Made by a program: the position numbers and the translations under genes. This document shows positions 1 to 15,000 of a stretch of 64,000 bases of DNA, one piece after another. The stretch spans positions 1 through 64,000 of the forward strand of contig CAJQUW010014747.1 in NCBI GenBank assembly GCA_907163375.1. Reading direction: 5' to 3'. The stretch is from Prostheceraeus crozeri (lineage: Eukaryota; Platyhelminthes; Polycladida; Euryleptidae). Below the pieces are notes generated by a model that saw only the letters and a list, made by a program, of their open reading frames with translations, ran no database searches and was not told the DNA's origin. How positions within the stretch are numbered: position 1 is the first letter of the stretch; each line of letters opens with the position of its first letter.

Positions 1-3000
1 AAAATATTATCACCCCCCCCCCCGCCCCCCCCCCCCCCCCCCTCCCCCCGCCCACCCCCCCCCACCCCCCCCCCCCCCCCCCCCCTCCGGGGGGGCGGGG
101 GGGGGGGGGGGCGGGGGGGGGGGCGCGGGTTGTGGGGGTGGGTGGGTGGGGGGGGGGAAGGGATGTGGGTCAACTATGTGGGGTTAGGTTTTGGTGTTGT
201 GGGTAGGGTGACGGGTGGGGGCGGGGTGGCATATTTGACATTACAAGGCCTAGGCCCATGCTAAAATACAATTAGTATCATGGCGCAAGATTAAAAACAG
301 ATTTCGGTCAGGAAATCAATTCCCTACAACCGACACACCAGCGGTATGCACGCCCACCAAAGCACCACGCCCCGCCACACAGCCCCCGCCTGCACACCAC
401 GCCACCCAAGAAGCTAGAAACTAAACAATAGCTTAACACCACAGAGAGAGTCTAAGTCCAAACAAACTACCAACTATGCAACAGGTAAGCATGCGCGCCT
501 CCTATCACGCGTCTTAGTAGCCTATAGCCATAGACATCTGCTAAGGTGTCAGTTCCACAACTCACTTTCAGTCACTATAAATCTATACTCACATTCGACA
601 TCTACTTTGAGCTCTGAGCGTCATCACACAACACACAGAACTCTATATGCTATCTCACGCGTAAGCATATCTCACATCATCTCTTCAGCATCGCGCGTGA
701 ACTCTGACAAAGTCGCAATAAGTATCATTTCTACATACACGTGAACTGCACGCGAGAACTATCAGCGCATATGGACTACTCTACTCTGATCTATTCTCCG
801 CGCGCTGCACAGCTACAATACTGGAATGCAGGGCGCATGATGGATCTTATCCACTACTGACACTTATGGTACTATACTACATCGACTCAATAGAGAGCAC
901 TACAAAAGGTATGAGAAGAGCGCTTATGTCAAAATCATATCTTCCATTCTCGGAGTCGCTAGCCTAACGTATACTTTATAGGCCTCAGCGTCATCCCACA
1001 CTATGATTCAGGCGCCTACAGATTCTACTAGTTTCACATAGAGCATAGGAGTCTCTCCACAAGTCTCAATACCAGGACAGTGCACGACTACACCACACAC
1101 ATACCACACACACAACAACACCTCGCACGTTCTGTGCTAACCTGACATACTCTATCTCATCTCTATCTTTTCGAATCACTTAGATGAACAAATAGTAAAA
1201 TAGAGGCAACATCAGGTTTATTTCGGCCTATGCAACATAGCGAATCTGCAGAACGTAGTATCAGTCCGTACAATGTACATCACTACACATCTTATCCATG
1301 TCTCTAGTCTAGTAGGTCGTGTGAGCTTCTGAATTCTCTGTCTATGTCTCGATGAGCTCACACACGGACAAAACGTGGACATATGGTGTTAGACCTTCGT
1401 GTTCTGAGCAAACAGCTGAGAGACAGATTCGAGTGTGTGCATCGACGATCTATCTTCGAGTGTTTCATACGATGACGACTCACTCTCATAGTCACCGATC
1501 TAAGAGCGCTGTGGAGAACGCGTTGCATATTGATGCATGGTTAGACGTGTATGTTATGGTCTACGAGATACTGATGACTGTCTACATAGGGTCTGACAGG
1601 TGAGACGACATGTGTGTCGAGATTCGGAGATGTTCCTTGAGTTGGTGAATAGAGTGATATGTAGTCACAACACTAGGGACTATCATTATGTATGCGGCGC
1701 TTGGTAGCGCATGGACTGGAGTTAGAGAGGGGGTGATATGACGATGGTAATAGAGTAGACTCTAGTCATAGGAGATATGATACTGAACGGTGATCACAGG
1801 ACACACAAGGACCACACAGGTGATAGGCTAGATTGGGCGAGGAGATAGTACATGTTATTAAGTCAGAGAGGATTTAGCATTGACGAGAGACGAGTGACAG
1901 GATCGTATGCATGACTGCGATGAGACACACGGACACTGAAGTAGATGCGTCTCACACGACATATAATGTCACTGTGACACAAGTCATATGAGAGAATATG
2001 AGATAGGAAGGCACATGTGTGACAACAGATTTCTGACACACGAAGGATATTGTAGATCACTGGCGACACACCTGTGAGACACATTCATTGACTGGTAAGG
2101 TAAGATGTATCTCACATCACAAACATGGCATCGATCACACACAGGGCACATTTATAAGGACACATAGTGCACAAGAGTGAGAGTTATGACTAGGATTACG
2201 CACATGTGGCGAGCGATCAACATAGGAGAGGGGAGATGATAGAGCTAAGTGACACACACTTAGCAAGGACTTAGATTAGACACACGAGACGATATAACGA
2301 AGTCTTTGGTAAGGAGATAGGAATGATACTTATATCGTGCACGGTGTGATATTGAGGAACGACTTTGGGTCTTGACACAAAGCAGTGGACGGAGTCACAG
2401 TATCATCACAAGAGTGCAGTGGGTCAATAAGTGACACAGTGGTGTATGTTTAGGGACATCGTGGAGGGAGGTAGATGAAGATGAGTGAGATAACGAGTGG
2501 TGGAGTGAGTGAATACACTCGGTATAGCTGAGGCACAGCTTGCACTTTGAGGGATTTTCTGGGGGGAGTGAATAGATGGTTTGCGTAGTGGACGTCAGTG
2601 TGGTGATTGTGGATGTATGGAATGGGATATATGAATTGAGATGGACAGTAAGTATTGATATGACACACAGAGAAGTACATATACAAGGTGATCATATGTA
2701 TATGATGAGATGGTAGAGTACTTTAATCAAGGAAGGGATGGAGATAGGAGACTCATACACATCACGTAGCTGAGAGTGTAAGGTTAGAATACAAGTGAGA
2801 CTATATCTATAATATTGCGTAGATAGTGAACACTTATGAGGGGCATAATGAGTACAGGCGCACTATTTATCTCTACAGATTTCATAAAGAGAATGGATGT
2901 ATCTTTATGTGTTCGGAGGAGTTATGTATGGTGGATCTGCAACACACGAGGAGAGTGTGTCGCATGTGGAGACTATATTGACATGGATGCACTCATAGCA

Positions 3001-6000
3001 AGAAGTGTGTAGTAGTGGCACGATTTATTATCTTACTATGGACAGCGTGTTGAGACTAGAGATGATAGAGGTGAACGTTAACAGTATATTAGGACAGTAT
3101 GGTGGATGGTCTACGACCAATGTCTGTGGTGGGTTGTAGATAGTGGTGAGGAGGTGGAGTGTCACGGAGTGTATTGAGTCAAGTTTAGAGACACGTTATG
3201 GGAGTATGCAGTGTGCAGGTGGTGCTATGGTATGAGGATATCGTTATAGAGGAGATCAGGGTACTTGATAAACAGTGCTGTCACTGTCTCACTGCATAAG
3301 ACATCAGGGGGAGGCCGTGGGGGCGATGAGTTTATGATAATGTGATGATAGACGCAGTAGATGTGTGAAGGGATGGTCGTGGGAGGAGAGGAGGTGGCGA
3401 GTGAGTTGAAGGTAGGCAGGACACTTGTTTCAGACATGGCGGGAGTAACAGGTGGGTATACAGTTGACAGGTTGTCTCTATATATGATTTTGTTGATTGG
3501 TGTGAGTTGACGTTTAGGGAGAACGGTTCAGTTATCTCTGGAGTGATGGTTGGTGTGTGTGATTTTTGTTGAGGAGTTGATGCAGATGTTACTGACATGA
3601 GATATGGTGTTATGGTCGACAAGTTGTGGAATGTAGAATCATGTAGATTGATTTGAGAAGGTGTGTAGGGGTGGACGTATATATGATTACTGCATATGAG
3701 TTAGAGGATCAGGATTGTGCACACACTTGAGTAGTATGCGATGATGTTTATGTATGAGCAGCAGCGAAGAGTAGATGTACTTTTGCGGAGGAAGGGTGAC
3801 AAGTTACTTCATCTGACACAGTCAGATTGATGAGAGAGTGGGAGCTGAGAACAGTATTGTAGATAGGGGGCGGGTCTGAGACATGGAGATTATATAATAG
3901 TATATAGTACTTATAGGAGACAAGAGAGAGACGCAATGGGGGGCAGGGTGCAGTGATGAATCGAGGTGGATTTTAGGAGGTGAATGTGAGTCTACGACCA
4001 GTCTATCACATAATGATACAGAGGTGAAGAACAGTTAATACAATATGACACACACACATAGTAAGTACTGTGTGTCGTTAATAGGATGCATGTGTGTGCA
4101 TACTACTCTGTCTGAGACACTAATGAGCATGGAATATGGCATTGAGAGTGCAGAGATAGCACTACACGAGTGGATATATGTAGTCGAGCACTTTCTATAT
4201 TTCTATCACGACTAGTTTGTGGGAGGAGTGGCCGTATTTCTGAATCTTTGGGAGATGTTTCGAGATGGTTGATGTCTTTGGTGTATGAATGCGATGGCAT
4301 TAGTTATTTGATGTTGAGTGGACTATTACGGGTATGGGACATGGTGTTATTAGACTTGAGTGTTAGGATCAGGAAAGTATATAATTGATTGAAAATAATA
4401 AGTTGTCATACATCTGGATTATTTAGCGGGTAACTGTCTAGTTATGAAGTGGATGATGTGAATTCTATATTAGTATACATATACTAATATGTGTAATAAG
4501 TGCATTGATAAATTCAGGTGAATAACAATTTGCATTTGGATTAATGTTAATTTTGAAGTGACAGAGGACTTATGTTTTTATGTTGGAAAGCGAGAAAATA
4601 TATCATAGCATAGATTATATAATCTAGATTGTAATACATTTCGGGCGAACTAAAAATTCACAAAAGGAAAAGCTGCTATCCATCATATGATATTTGGGGG
4701 GTTGTTTAGCGATAGGGGTCATTTCTATGTCCGATTCCACTTCCCACTTTGGCACGAGCTATACTACGCATCGTGACATTACTTACGCAATCATTGAGAC
4801 AGAGAGACACTACACAAAATCTATCAACGCATGACCCGTCCTCTGCACAATAAGTGTGTAGTGAAGTGGGGGTGTGTCCGCTATAAATTTTCGTCCTAGT
4901 ACATTTCTCGAATTTGCGGGACATGAATAGCCAGGGCAACCAAGTTAAGATTGGATATATTCACAATGTTACATTCCGCACGCAGTCCTGAGAACATTTG
5001 GATCCATATTTGCGTAGAGAGCAGGGCAGTCATCCCTATTTTAATTCTGATTGTGCGCTTACAATGTACGATTTCACGAAGGCTGGGAATTGGATGTCGA
5101 TTAAAAGCGAGATCGTCCATAGAAGCAGTACTTTTCAAGGATGCATGTGCGTATGTTTGCGCGAGATTACGGCACAGAGAACAGCGGCAAATAGCCCATA
5201 CTATTGAACTACTGTGAACGATATTTGGTGCTACAAGATTGGAATGAACACAGTGACACGAGATGCAGAGGCGAACACAGAACTTTTGGTCTCAATCTGT
5301 ATAGGGAGCGCTTATGCCGAATTGACTGCGCAGGCTGTGAGATACACCAACTAAGCTCTGGATTCACTGAAGTTCAGCTCTTCTGGGTCCTTCAGGACGC
5401 GGCTTGCTATTGTCAGACACACTAGCTATAGCACACTAGCTACGCGAGATAAGCTGGACACTACGTCCTGTGCACGCTTAGCGCGAGCTGCGGTCTAGCG
5501 CCAATCTCCGCATCCTCAACTATCGCGCCAACGCATTGCTTAGTCTCTGCCACGCTCTGATAGTCTCAGCGCACGCTTATCACCGCCGCGGCGTCCATGG
5601 GCTCCTGGTTCTATGACAGTGAGTGCAGAATCCATAGAGAGACGGAATCGCGCTATCATGAGCCATAACCCTTCTGGACACGCCAGTCAGACTGTCCTAC
5701 AGAAGACATGATAGATAGTGACTCGGAATATCTTAGCACAGCAAGCTCGATCTTAAAGTGTCATGCAGTATATACCACGTCAGCTGGGCGCCGCGAGCAC
5801 ACACAGTTCACTCGTTCTCGACTATTCTTGCGTATCAGCATGATGCCATAGATATTGATCTGCAGAATCCATCCAGTAGCAGATGTATCTGGTCTCCCGC
5901 GTCTGAATATAATATCGTCCGATATACACCTAAATACTGAGTTCACATTTCACACTAGAGCTTTCAGACCGGCTATCACATGCACACGTAAGGGTCATGA

Positions 6001-9000
6001 ACTTATACTTCACGGAGAGCTTACTCTTCTTTTGAGACCGAGTCAATGATCGAAGTTAGATTGTGAGAGCGTCGTGTATGGGTTGCGACGTGAATCGGAA
6101 AGGACGATCATAGACTGAGAGAATTCGCATCTGGGACACGGCACCTCTGAAAGTTGTCACAAGCTCAGAACTAACTATTCACAAGCAGCTCTGAGATAGC
6201 GACTAGACTAGGTAAGTCTTGGTATCTGATGCTGTGCGAATATCACACTACAGGAAACATGCAATCATAGATACGTCTGCGTAGCAGCGAGAAGTGAGGG
6301 GAAAGCATATAACACAAAATGATACGAGTGGCGTGCTGACACGCCTTCTAGATCACAATCAGAGCGCGAGTGTTTCCTCAGCATGCCTGACATGGTTGAT
6401 GATATTGTAATGGTGGGAAATGACGGCAAGAGATAATGGTCTGAATAGAATAATAATAAGTGAGGATTTGGGGGAACAGTTGATGAAGAGATTGAGCAAA
6501 GCAATTTTTCAATTGACAAGAGAAGTGGGTATGCAGACAACACAGCGAAGTCAGTGAACACTACTAGTGGAGTGGGGGTATCAGAGTGGAGTGTAAGGTG
6601 AATTAAGGACGAGAGTCATGACAATATTGTAATCATATCGAGATTTAGTGACCTATGAGATCGGAGTGGGTTTAACAGTTGAGACACGATAGTTGGAGTG
6701 AAGAGAGAGTGAAGTTAGATATTAAAATAATATGTGTTTCTTGAGTGTCAATGGGGTTAATTGTATTTGAGGGATTTTTATTTGGAATAGGGACTAGGTA
6801 AAGGGTTGGTGGGTTGCACAGATTTGAAGGTACATATATAGGGATTTTAATAGGTTAGGAAATAATGAAAAAAAAAGCACTGGGGCCGTACAACAGGTTG
6901 AATGCTCTCCCCATCAACGTCCCTGACCTACCCAAATAATTCAGCCCCATCAACAGTTATTGGATTTCAACATTGTCCATTATTGTCATTTGCAAAGATT
7001 CCTCCGGCAGAAAGATCGGAGACACGCTTATGAACTTCAAAATTCCTCTCTGATTCTATTGATCCATTTTCCGAGCGGCTTTCGACACAAATCTGTACGC
7101 ATAGGCCAGAGCTGTTTTCTTTGTGACGAAGAGTCCTTGTGGTCTCGTCAGCAATTATATAGAAGTATCTGGATTCACATTATCATCTTTATGCTTCTGA
7201 AATACAGAGTCGCCCCACTATCTTCAATCAATCTCCTCATATATATCATATCTTATCATGTGGATAGGCTGCGAGAGGGGGCGGGGGGTGAAAGGGGGTG
7301 GGGTGGTGCTGTCAGAAAATTTACCTAGATTAAGTGAGGACATGTATCACCGAGGGGTGTAACATCTATATCTAAGCTGATGAGCGTGCTGTGTAGGAAA
7401 AGATGGGGGGGGGGAAAGGAAGGGAGGGAGGGTAGGATTTAATAGGAATGTGAGGGGGGGAGTGGGGTGAATATGGGGAATGGAAGTGAAGTGAAAGATA
7501 AGTTGTTGGGGGGGTGGTGGGTGTGAAGGATGGGAGGTGGAGGTTGGGGTATGAAGGAGGGAGGACAGAGTGCTCTGTGAGTGATTGTTATGAACACATG
7601 GGGTGGTATGAGGTTGGGATTTATGGGAGGGGAGTGTGGGGTGGGAGGTGAGGTGTGTGAATATCATATTGAGAGTTGGGTGAGCGTGTGATCTAGGGGA
7701 AGTGAGGTATACGTATATGGGTTGAGTGTGTGGTATGGGTGTTGGTGAGTTGGTGAGGTGGGATGTGGTGTTTGGGGGGGGTAGGGAGAAATTATGGATC
7801 TATATAATAGGGTTGGAACATTGTTAAGGGGGTAAGGTCTATCTCATTAGTTGTGTTAATTCTATTAGACTAATAGACTCCGGGATGAATGGAGACTTAA
7901 TATTATGTTTATAATATACTGGTGTACTGTGTGGTTGTTTAATTGAGGTTGGTTTGTGGTTTTGTGGTTTTTATTTATGTTGTTAGTTTAGTGGTGGGTG
8001 TAGGTGTGGGGTTTTATGGTGGGTTGTGTTGGGGTGAGTTGGTGTGTTAGTTGTTATGTTGTTGGTGGTTTTTGGTTGGTTTGTGTGTGGTGTATGTTGT
8101 TTGGGGATCTATCTGTGTTTGGGATTTGTGTGGATTTGTTTGTCTGGGTGGGGGTGGGTAGTTGGTGGTTATGATGTATAGTGAGTGAGTGTGTGTGTGT
8201 AGTATATGTTCTGGTTGGTTGGGGGGGTGGAGAGTGTGGTGGATATATGAGTGGTATTGGTGTTTTGGGTTGGTTTGTGTGGTTGTTTATGGGGGGGTGT
8301 GGTGGTGGTGTGTGTGTGTGTGTGAAGAGTGAGTATATTGTTGGTGTGTGTTGGTGGTGGGGAGTTGGGTGTGTGAGTGGGAGGTGGGTGGGGATTGGAA
8401 GTGGGTTTGGTGTGTTTGTGGGGAGAGTGGAGAGAGTGTGTGGTGTGGTGTAGTATATATTATTTGTTTGGGGAGGTTGATGTGTGATGTTGTGATGGGT
8501 TTTATGAGGTTTGGGGGTAGGGGGAGTAGTAGTGAGGTGAGATGTGTGTGAGATGTTTGGAAGTTTAGAAGTTTGTGGTGGGATGAGAGATGTTGTGTGG
8601 GGTGGTATATTTTTGTAGTGTTTTTAGTTTTGGTGGTGGGAGGTGAGAGGGTTGTATGATAGTCTGGATAGATATTGATATCTGGTGTGTAGTTGTATCC
8701 TTTATGTTTTGGTGTGTGGTGTTTTGAGTGATATGTTGATGTAGTGTTATTGATTGTGTGTTTGTAGTTATATGGTGAGGGGAGTGTATGTGATGTGTGT
8801 ATGTGGTGTTGTATATATATCTATGTGTTGGTGAGAGATTATTGTGATGTCTATTAGTGTTGAGAGGTATTTGAGGGTGTATGTATCTATGTTTTATATG
8901 TGAGTGAGTGTATGTATAGATAGGAAGGAGAGGTTGTGTGATTATTATGAGGTGAAGAGAATTTTTTGTGGTTGTGGTGTTTTATTGGTGTGAGCGTGTA

Positions 9001-12000
9001 GGTGTAGTTGTTTTGTGATAGTATGTTTGAGTGGTGTATATATATGATATGGTGTGGTGGTGGTGAGTTTGTAGGTGATGAGAGAGGTTTAGTGTGTGTG
9101 GTGAGAGGGGTATGTGGTGGGTGTGTGTGTGTGTGGGGGGTATATTTTTGTATTGTTTTTTTGTTTGTTTTGATGAGAGTGGTGTGAGTAGTGGTGTTGT
9201 TTATGGACAGGTTTGTGTATGGAGATGTGTTGGGTGTTATTTTTTTTGTTTTTTGGGGGGGGTTTTGTGTTTCTTGTGTTTGTTCATCTGATTGTGTAGT
9301 GATGTGATTGTTTGATAGGTGGATGAGAACACACATAAGTTATCTATCTATTATGTGTTGGTTTGTGATGTGAATTGGTGAGTGTATACATAGATAAGAA
9401 CATGAGATGGAGATTAGAGGTTATATGTGTGATATGTGAGAGAGGAGTGTATCTCTGAGAGAGATATGAATGGTTAGTATGGGTGTAGAGAGAGTGAGAT
9501 TTACACACATGTCAGGTTTGTAAAAGGGTATTATGTTTTGTTTTTTGTTTGTTTGATTGAGTGTGTGTTGTAGTTTTGTTGTGTGATGGGTGTTAGTGTG
9601 TTTGTGTGGGAGGAGTTGTGTGTTATATATAGAATGATGTGTGGATCTCTATATCTATACTTTGGGAAAGATGGTAGATGAGTTAAGTGTGATAGTCAGG
9701 GGGTAGTGGTGGTTTTTATATTCTTGATTATTATGATTGGTTAGAGGAGTTGATTAGTGAGTTTTTTGCATGAGTGTGAGAGGTTGGGTGAGAGGTTATG
9801 ATTGGTTTGGGGGCTTGTTTTGTAGTTGATTGAAGTGTGTTGTTTTGTTTATGATATATTTGTATGTTGTGTGTGGTGTGTGTGATGTGAGATATGTTGT
9901 GGGGTGGATTGAGTGGGTTTGAGGGTTTTTTTTGGGGTTTTGTTAATGTAAATTTAAGTAATTACAATTTTATTATTTCACTTATATATTATATTATATT
10001 TACTCAATCCTCCATTCTATATTCATAATAAATCCATCTATTTATATTATCTCTATCCATATCCCGCCTACTCCTTCTGGCAAATCATACCCACAATCAT
10101 CCAAATTTATTATATCTATGCAGAGTTCCAACAAATACAATCCTGAACCTCACATCCCTCTAACCAAGCACGTGAATTCACCACACCAACACACAAGTCT
10201 ACTAAGGAACCTCCAGACTTTTTGTCCCTATTCTGACTCACAACAACTCGACTGGAACCACACCATCAATCAATAACCCGGTCCACTCAACAATTGTACA
10301 GGACTTCCAAGTACGACCTACAGAAAAACTAGCAACAACCAAATTCACACGATGCAACTTAAATCAAACCATAACCTTACGGATAGGTTCCTATACAATG
10401 CAAATTTAACACACATGTTTCGAGCGCACGGTCACTACCGGCGCCCCCCCCCTGCTGGACAGCATCTCACATTCTCGATTTTGTCGGTGCTTTTCTCCAC
10501 ATGTAGCAGCACGGATTGTATGTTCGTGACATATAGCCTCGTTTGAAGAGCAATGCCGCAGCCTAATTAGCCTGATGTTTATTTTTATAAAAGGTATTTG
10601 ATTTGAAGGTGAAGCAAACACGCGCGCGACCGAATCTCAATATACAAACCAGATTGATCATGTAGATCTAAGCTTGCATATATAGCAAAACTCGATGACA
10701 TGTAAACTCAGACGCTCAATTGGTAACATAAATCAGAATACCGGGCGTCCAGACTTCGCCCTACTACCGCGATTCAAATAACCACACTTCTTTTTCTCTG
10801 CCCGTTTTAGAAACAATGGCGGGCGGGTCGCACTTGTTAAAGGCCTGGAGTTTACATGTAACAATACGAGCCGTATCCATGACGCCGAATCATGCGCGCT
10901 TTGTAACTACATAACAAGTAAACATTTTGATACTTAAATATTTGGTCGTAAATCACTTTAAAGGCGTCTCGAATTCTGTCTAAACTGACTAAAACTGACA
11001 GCTGACCCAGCGTACAGACGGCGGGGATCGAAATTAATAATAAGTCAAGCGAAAGTGGTATGCGGCTTACCTGAGACTAGTTGCCGAAATATCCGGCCCA
11101 GAAGTGCGGTGGTTTGAAATGTGGATATAAGTGCATCTCTGGTGCATCTCTGTTTCATAACGACAATTACAGAAGTCAGAATTCTGATAGAGTATAGCGG
11201 CGCACTGTAAGACCGACAACAAGAATACATGTATACGGAAATTTCCCAATAGCTGTGACAGAGATTAATAGTCGAGGAGATGTGTCTTTACTTCTTGACC
11301 GCGGATCCCATGTCCTAGCCGATTCCGAAGTTTATTTCCAACTACTTTCCGGCACACTCATATTCTTGAGTCTACAGGAATCCACCAGCACTTGACGCGG
11401 TAAACAGCCAATGTCCATCCATAGTGCCACTATTCTCATGGTGATAGTTAGGTACCCATAATAAGTGTAAGTGGTCCAAAGTTCGATCGATCTTTTCCCT
11501 TTTCGGATTGTAGTCCAAAGCAAGAAAATGTACCTTCTACGACAACCTGACACCATTAGCTTTCACATACGATAGCCATTGTAAATAACCCCGTCCCTGA
11601 AGAATTTCAGGACGGAAGAACGCCATGGCGCTTCCGCTTATATAATCTTATAGTACTTAGCTCTGAACGTAGTCTGCTAAATTCACTAGAATCATTCTCT
11701 TTTTCCAGTAAGGGCTATCTTGCAGCGCAAATTCCTACTTCTCAACGTCTATCTTTTTCGTAGGCCGACATTGTTCCACATCAGCCTGAATGATGTCACC
11801 ATGTATCGAACCTGCGGACATCCCGATGAGATATATCGGTTTGCACTTTCATGTCGTGAGCCCCATGATGTTACATCAAGCATTAATCTCGATTCGCATC
11901 CTTTCAATCTTTCCACGATTTCCTTCACTTTCCGACAAGAACTCTTCGATACTTTTCATAGGCACTTCACGCCTTGATCATTGGACAGCGTCTGCCTCGA

Positions 12001-15000
12001 GCTCTTTTTACGCAGGATACTGATTCAGTGATTCGTTCGAGGAATTTTTCAAATGTTCTTCTGACGATATTTCTTCCAGTAATCGGGAGTTCCTACACAC
12101 TTTCGTTTACGCTCAATCGGTAAATCTTTTGGTCTTAATGCTAGCCTTAGTTATACCAGTTCAATAGATGTCAAGGCTTCGAGAGTTATTGTCAACAGAG
12201 TGAATTCACCGCGATCTAAGTACCGTCTGTCCATGGTCCATTTCATTATTTGAGGGATAGGCATGTGGAGCGCACGTTTTGCATTTCGGTTTTTCAATCG
12301 AGACAACCCATTTTTGATTAATCTAGCTTTTTTACACGCATGAGGTCATTTCGATAGTGTCTGTCCAGGTCAACCCACCAACTAACACGCCTGTCAGGGG
12401 TGATTCAGTATTCAGGGAGATATGAGGAATATTTTGCATGGTTTTCCAATTGGTGCAACCTTTTTGGTCAAATCTAGACTAGTTGTAGGGTGTTACATAA
12501 TAGCCTATGTTTACTCTATGTTACTCACCACTAATAACCAGCCAGACGGTCGTTCCCAGCATCTCTAACAGCGCACTACAATATGGTGGCGTACAAAAAA
12601 ATGGGTAGCCTTTTCGTCTATGCTCGACCCCCCCCCCCTCACGCGTGGTCTATACTGTATGCATCCGTAAGCTCTCTGATAGCACGTTGCAAAACGACAT
12701 CACATGCGTTCTTCTTTCGACAGTGCCATAACTGCGTTGTAAAGCTCTATGTAAAGAAAGTGAGCTCTAATGCCGATACGAGAATCAGTGACGTCTTACT
12801 TGAAGTCGAATAGTTATGCCATCAGTCAATAACTTTAGACCATATCTTATTAACAGAAATTTGAATTACACTTGGCTGGGCTTCTTCTTGGGCGCTGGCT
12901 TGCTTGGGGCTGGCTGCTTGCTGTGGCCCGCTCATGCGCCTACCGTGGCTCTGGTGCCCTTTTTTCTGCTCTTGGCTGGTGGCTGCTGCCTTTTTTTTTC
13001 CTGTTGGCTTCTGGCTTGGGTGTGCTTTTTGGCTGGCTTTTTGGCTTCCTTGTTGTTGCTGTCTGGCTGAATTGCTTGTGGCTGGTGCTTGTTGGGGCTG
13101 CCTTTTTGGGGTTGTGCCTTTGGTGGCTGTTTTCTCTTGCTTGTGGGGCTGGGGCTGGGCCGCTGCTGCCCTTTGGCCTCCTTTTGCCTCCCTTCTTCTC
13201 TTCTCCCTAAATTTTTCTTCTTTTTTCCTCTTATGCCTTCCTTGTTCTGCTCTCTGCTTGCCCTTTATTCCTAGCTTGCTCTTGCTGTGCCGCTGGTTTG
13301 CTGGGCTGTCTTTGGCTCTGCTCTGGGCCTTGCTATTCCGTTGCCGGGGGTGCTCTTTGCTGTGCCTCTTGCCTGTTGCTTTGCCTTGTCTTTTCTTCTT
13401 CTCTTGGGCTGCCCCTTCTCTTTGTGGGCTGCCTCATTACTGCCATCTCTACTACCTCTTCTTCACTTGCCTTCTTCTTTTTTGACCAATTTGCTCTAGC
13501 CCCTCCTTAGATTGGCTTGCCGTTGGGCCTGAGCTGTGGATTAAGTGGATCTTGCTTGCTCCTGCCTTTTCATTGGCTGCCATTGCTTTCCTTGCTCCTT
13601 GTCTTCCCTTTGGCCTGGCCTAGAGAAATGGCTCATGGGTGCCTGAGCTGTTGGTTGGCTGGCTCGCAGCACTGCTACTGGCGCTTATAGTTTGCTTCAG
13701 TTTGTGTCTGCTCATTCTGCTCTGTGTTTTTGGCTGCTGCTTCTGGCCCTATTTTCCAACCCTGCGTGTGCTGGTGCCCTCTCTTGTCCTTTTATGCTGG
13801 CTTGCCTCTCGCCTGCGCTGGTGCCCTGGCTTTGCCTTATTGTCTGTTTCTTGGCGTCTGCGCCCTTTGTGGTTTATGAGCGATGCCCCTGCCCTCTCTT
13901 TTTATCTGTCCGCTCCCGCTCTTTTGTTCTGTTGTGCTAGGTGCCTCTCTCTGCTTTTGGCTGTGCGTTGGCTTCTGTGGGCCTCTGCTGTTTGGGCTTT
14001 GTTTTGTTCTGTTTGCTGCTATTTGTTGCCTTACTTACCGTGCTGGGGGCTGTGTCTGCTTGGCTTGCTGGGTGTGGGCGCTTTGTGGCTTGCCTCCTTT
14101 GGCCTGTGGCTGCTGTTGCTGCTTGGCTCTTCCCTTTGATTCGTTTTGTTTGGGTGTGGTAGCCTACCGCCCTTGATTTCTGTGCTCTCTTGCCTGAGCC
14201 TTAGCTCCTCTGTTGGCTGGCCTTGGGATTTCTCCCCTATGGCTGCCTGCCCTTTTGCCCTGCTGCCAGCGCTGTCCTATGTTCTTCACTTTGGCAGTTG
14301 ATGGCAGGCTGTGCGCTGATGTTGGCCTGTGTCTGCTCGTGCTGGGGGCTGGCTTGATGCTGGCTTTTGTCCTTGACTGCGTGCTTGAGGTGGTGGTTTG
14401 TTGTGGGCTGCCATTGTTCTCTGGGGCCTTTTCTCCTTTAAACTTTTGTAGGACTGTGGCCCTCTTCCCTTGGGGGTGGGGGTGTGTGGTTGGTGGGGTG
14501 GGGGGGAAGGGGGGGGTGGGGGGTGGGGGGGGGGGGGTGGGTGTGGGGGGGTTGGGAGAGGGGGGGGGGTGGTGGGGGGATAGGGGGGGGGGAGGGGGGG
14601 GGGGGGGGGGGGGGGGTGGGGGTGGTGGGGGGGGGGGGGGGGTGGGGGGGAGTGTGGGGGGGGGGGGGGGTGGGGGGGGGGGGGTGGGGGGGGGGTTGGG
14701 GGTGGGGGGGGGGGGGGGGGGTGGGGGGGTGTGGGGGAGGTGGCCTAGGCTGGTGGTGGGTGCCAGGGGGGGGGGGTGGAGGGGGGGGGGGGGGGGGGGG
14801 GGGGTTCGTCTTGCCTTCATATCTATTCTTTAATGCAGGCCTTTCTCTTAAATCGGCCTGCCTGCATGTGCCTTATTCCCATCTTCGGGCTGGGGCTGCC
14901 ATATAATTGTCAGACTATTTTCTGCCTTTAAACTCCGCCATAGTCCTTGCCAAGCTGCCTTTCTACTACTATTTGCCTCGAGATTGCCTTAGCCTCACAA

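Noticed and set aside
7347-9336. Pro/Thr/His-rich minus-strand and Gly/Val-rich plus-strand frames
   Set aside because: By-products of a C-poor G/T-rich block; no start context, domain or splice structure.
12816-14176. Several plus-strand frames of 60-190 codons that look like membrane proteins
   Set aside because: The DNA is almost free of A, so stop codons are rare by composition; the Leu/Cys/Trp richness follows from that and no domain is present.
14164-14833. Glycine-rich (plus) and proline-rich (minus) frames of over 200 codons
   Set aside because: They are translations of a poly-G tract with interruptions.
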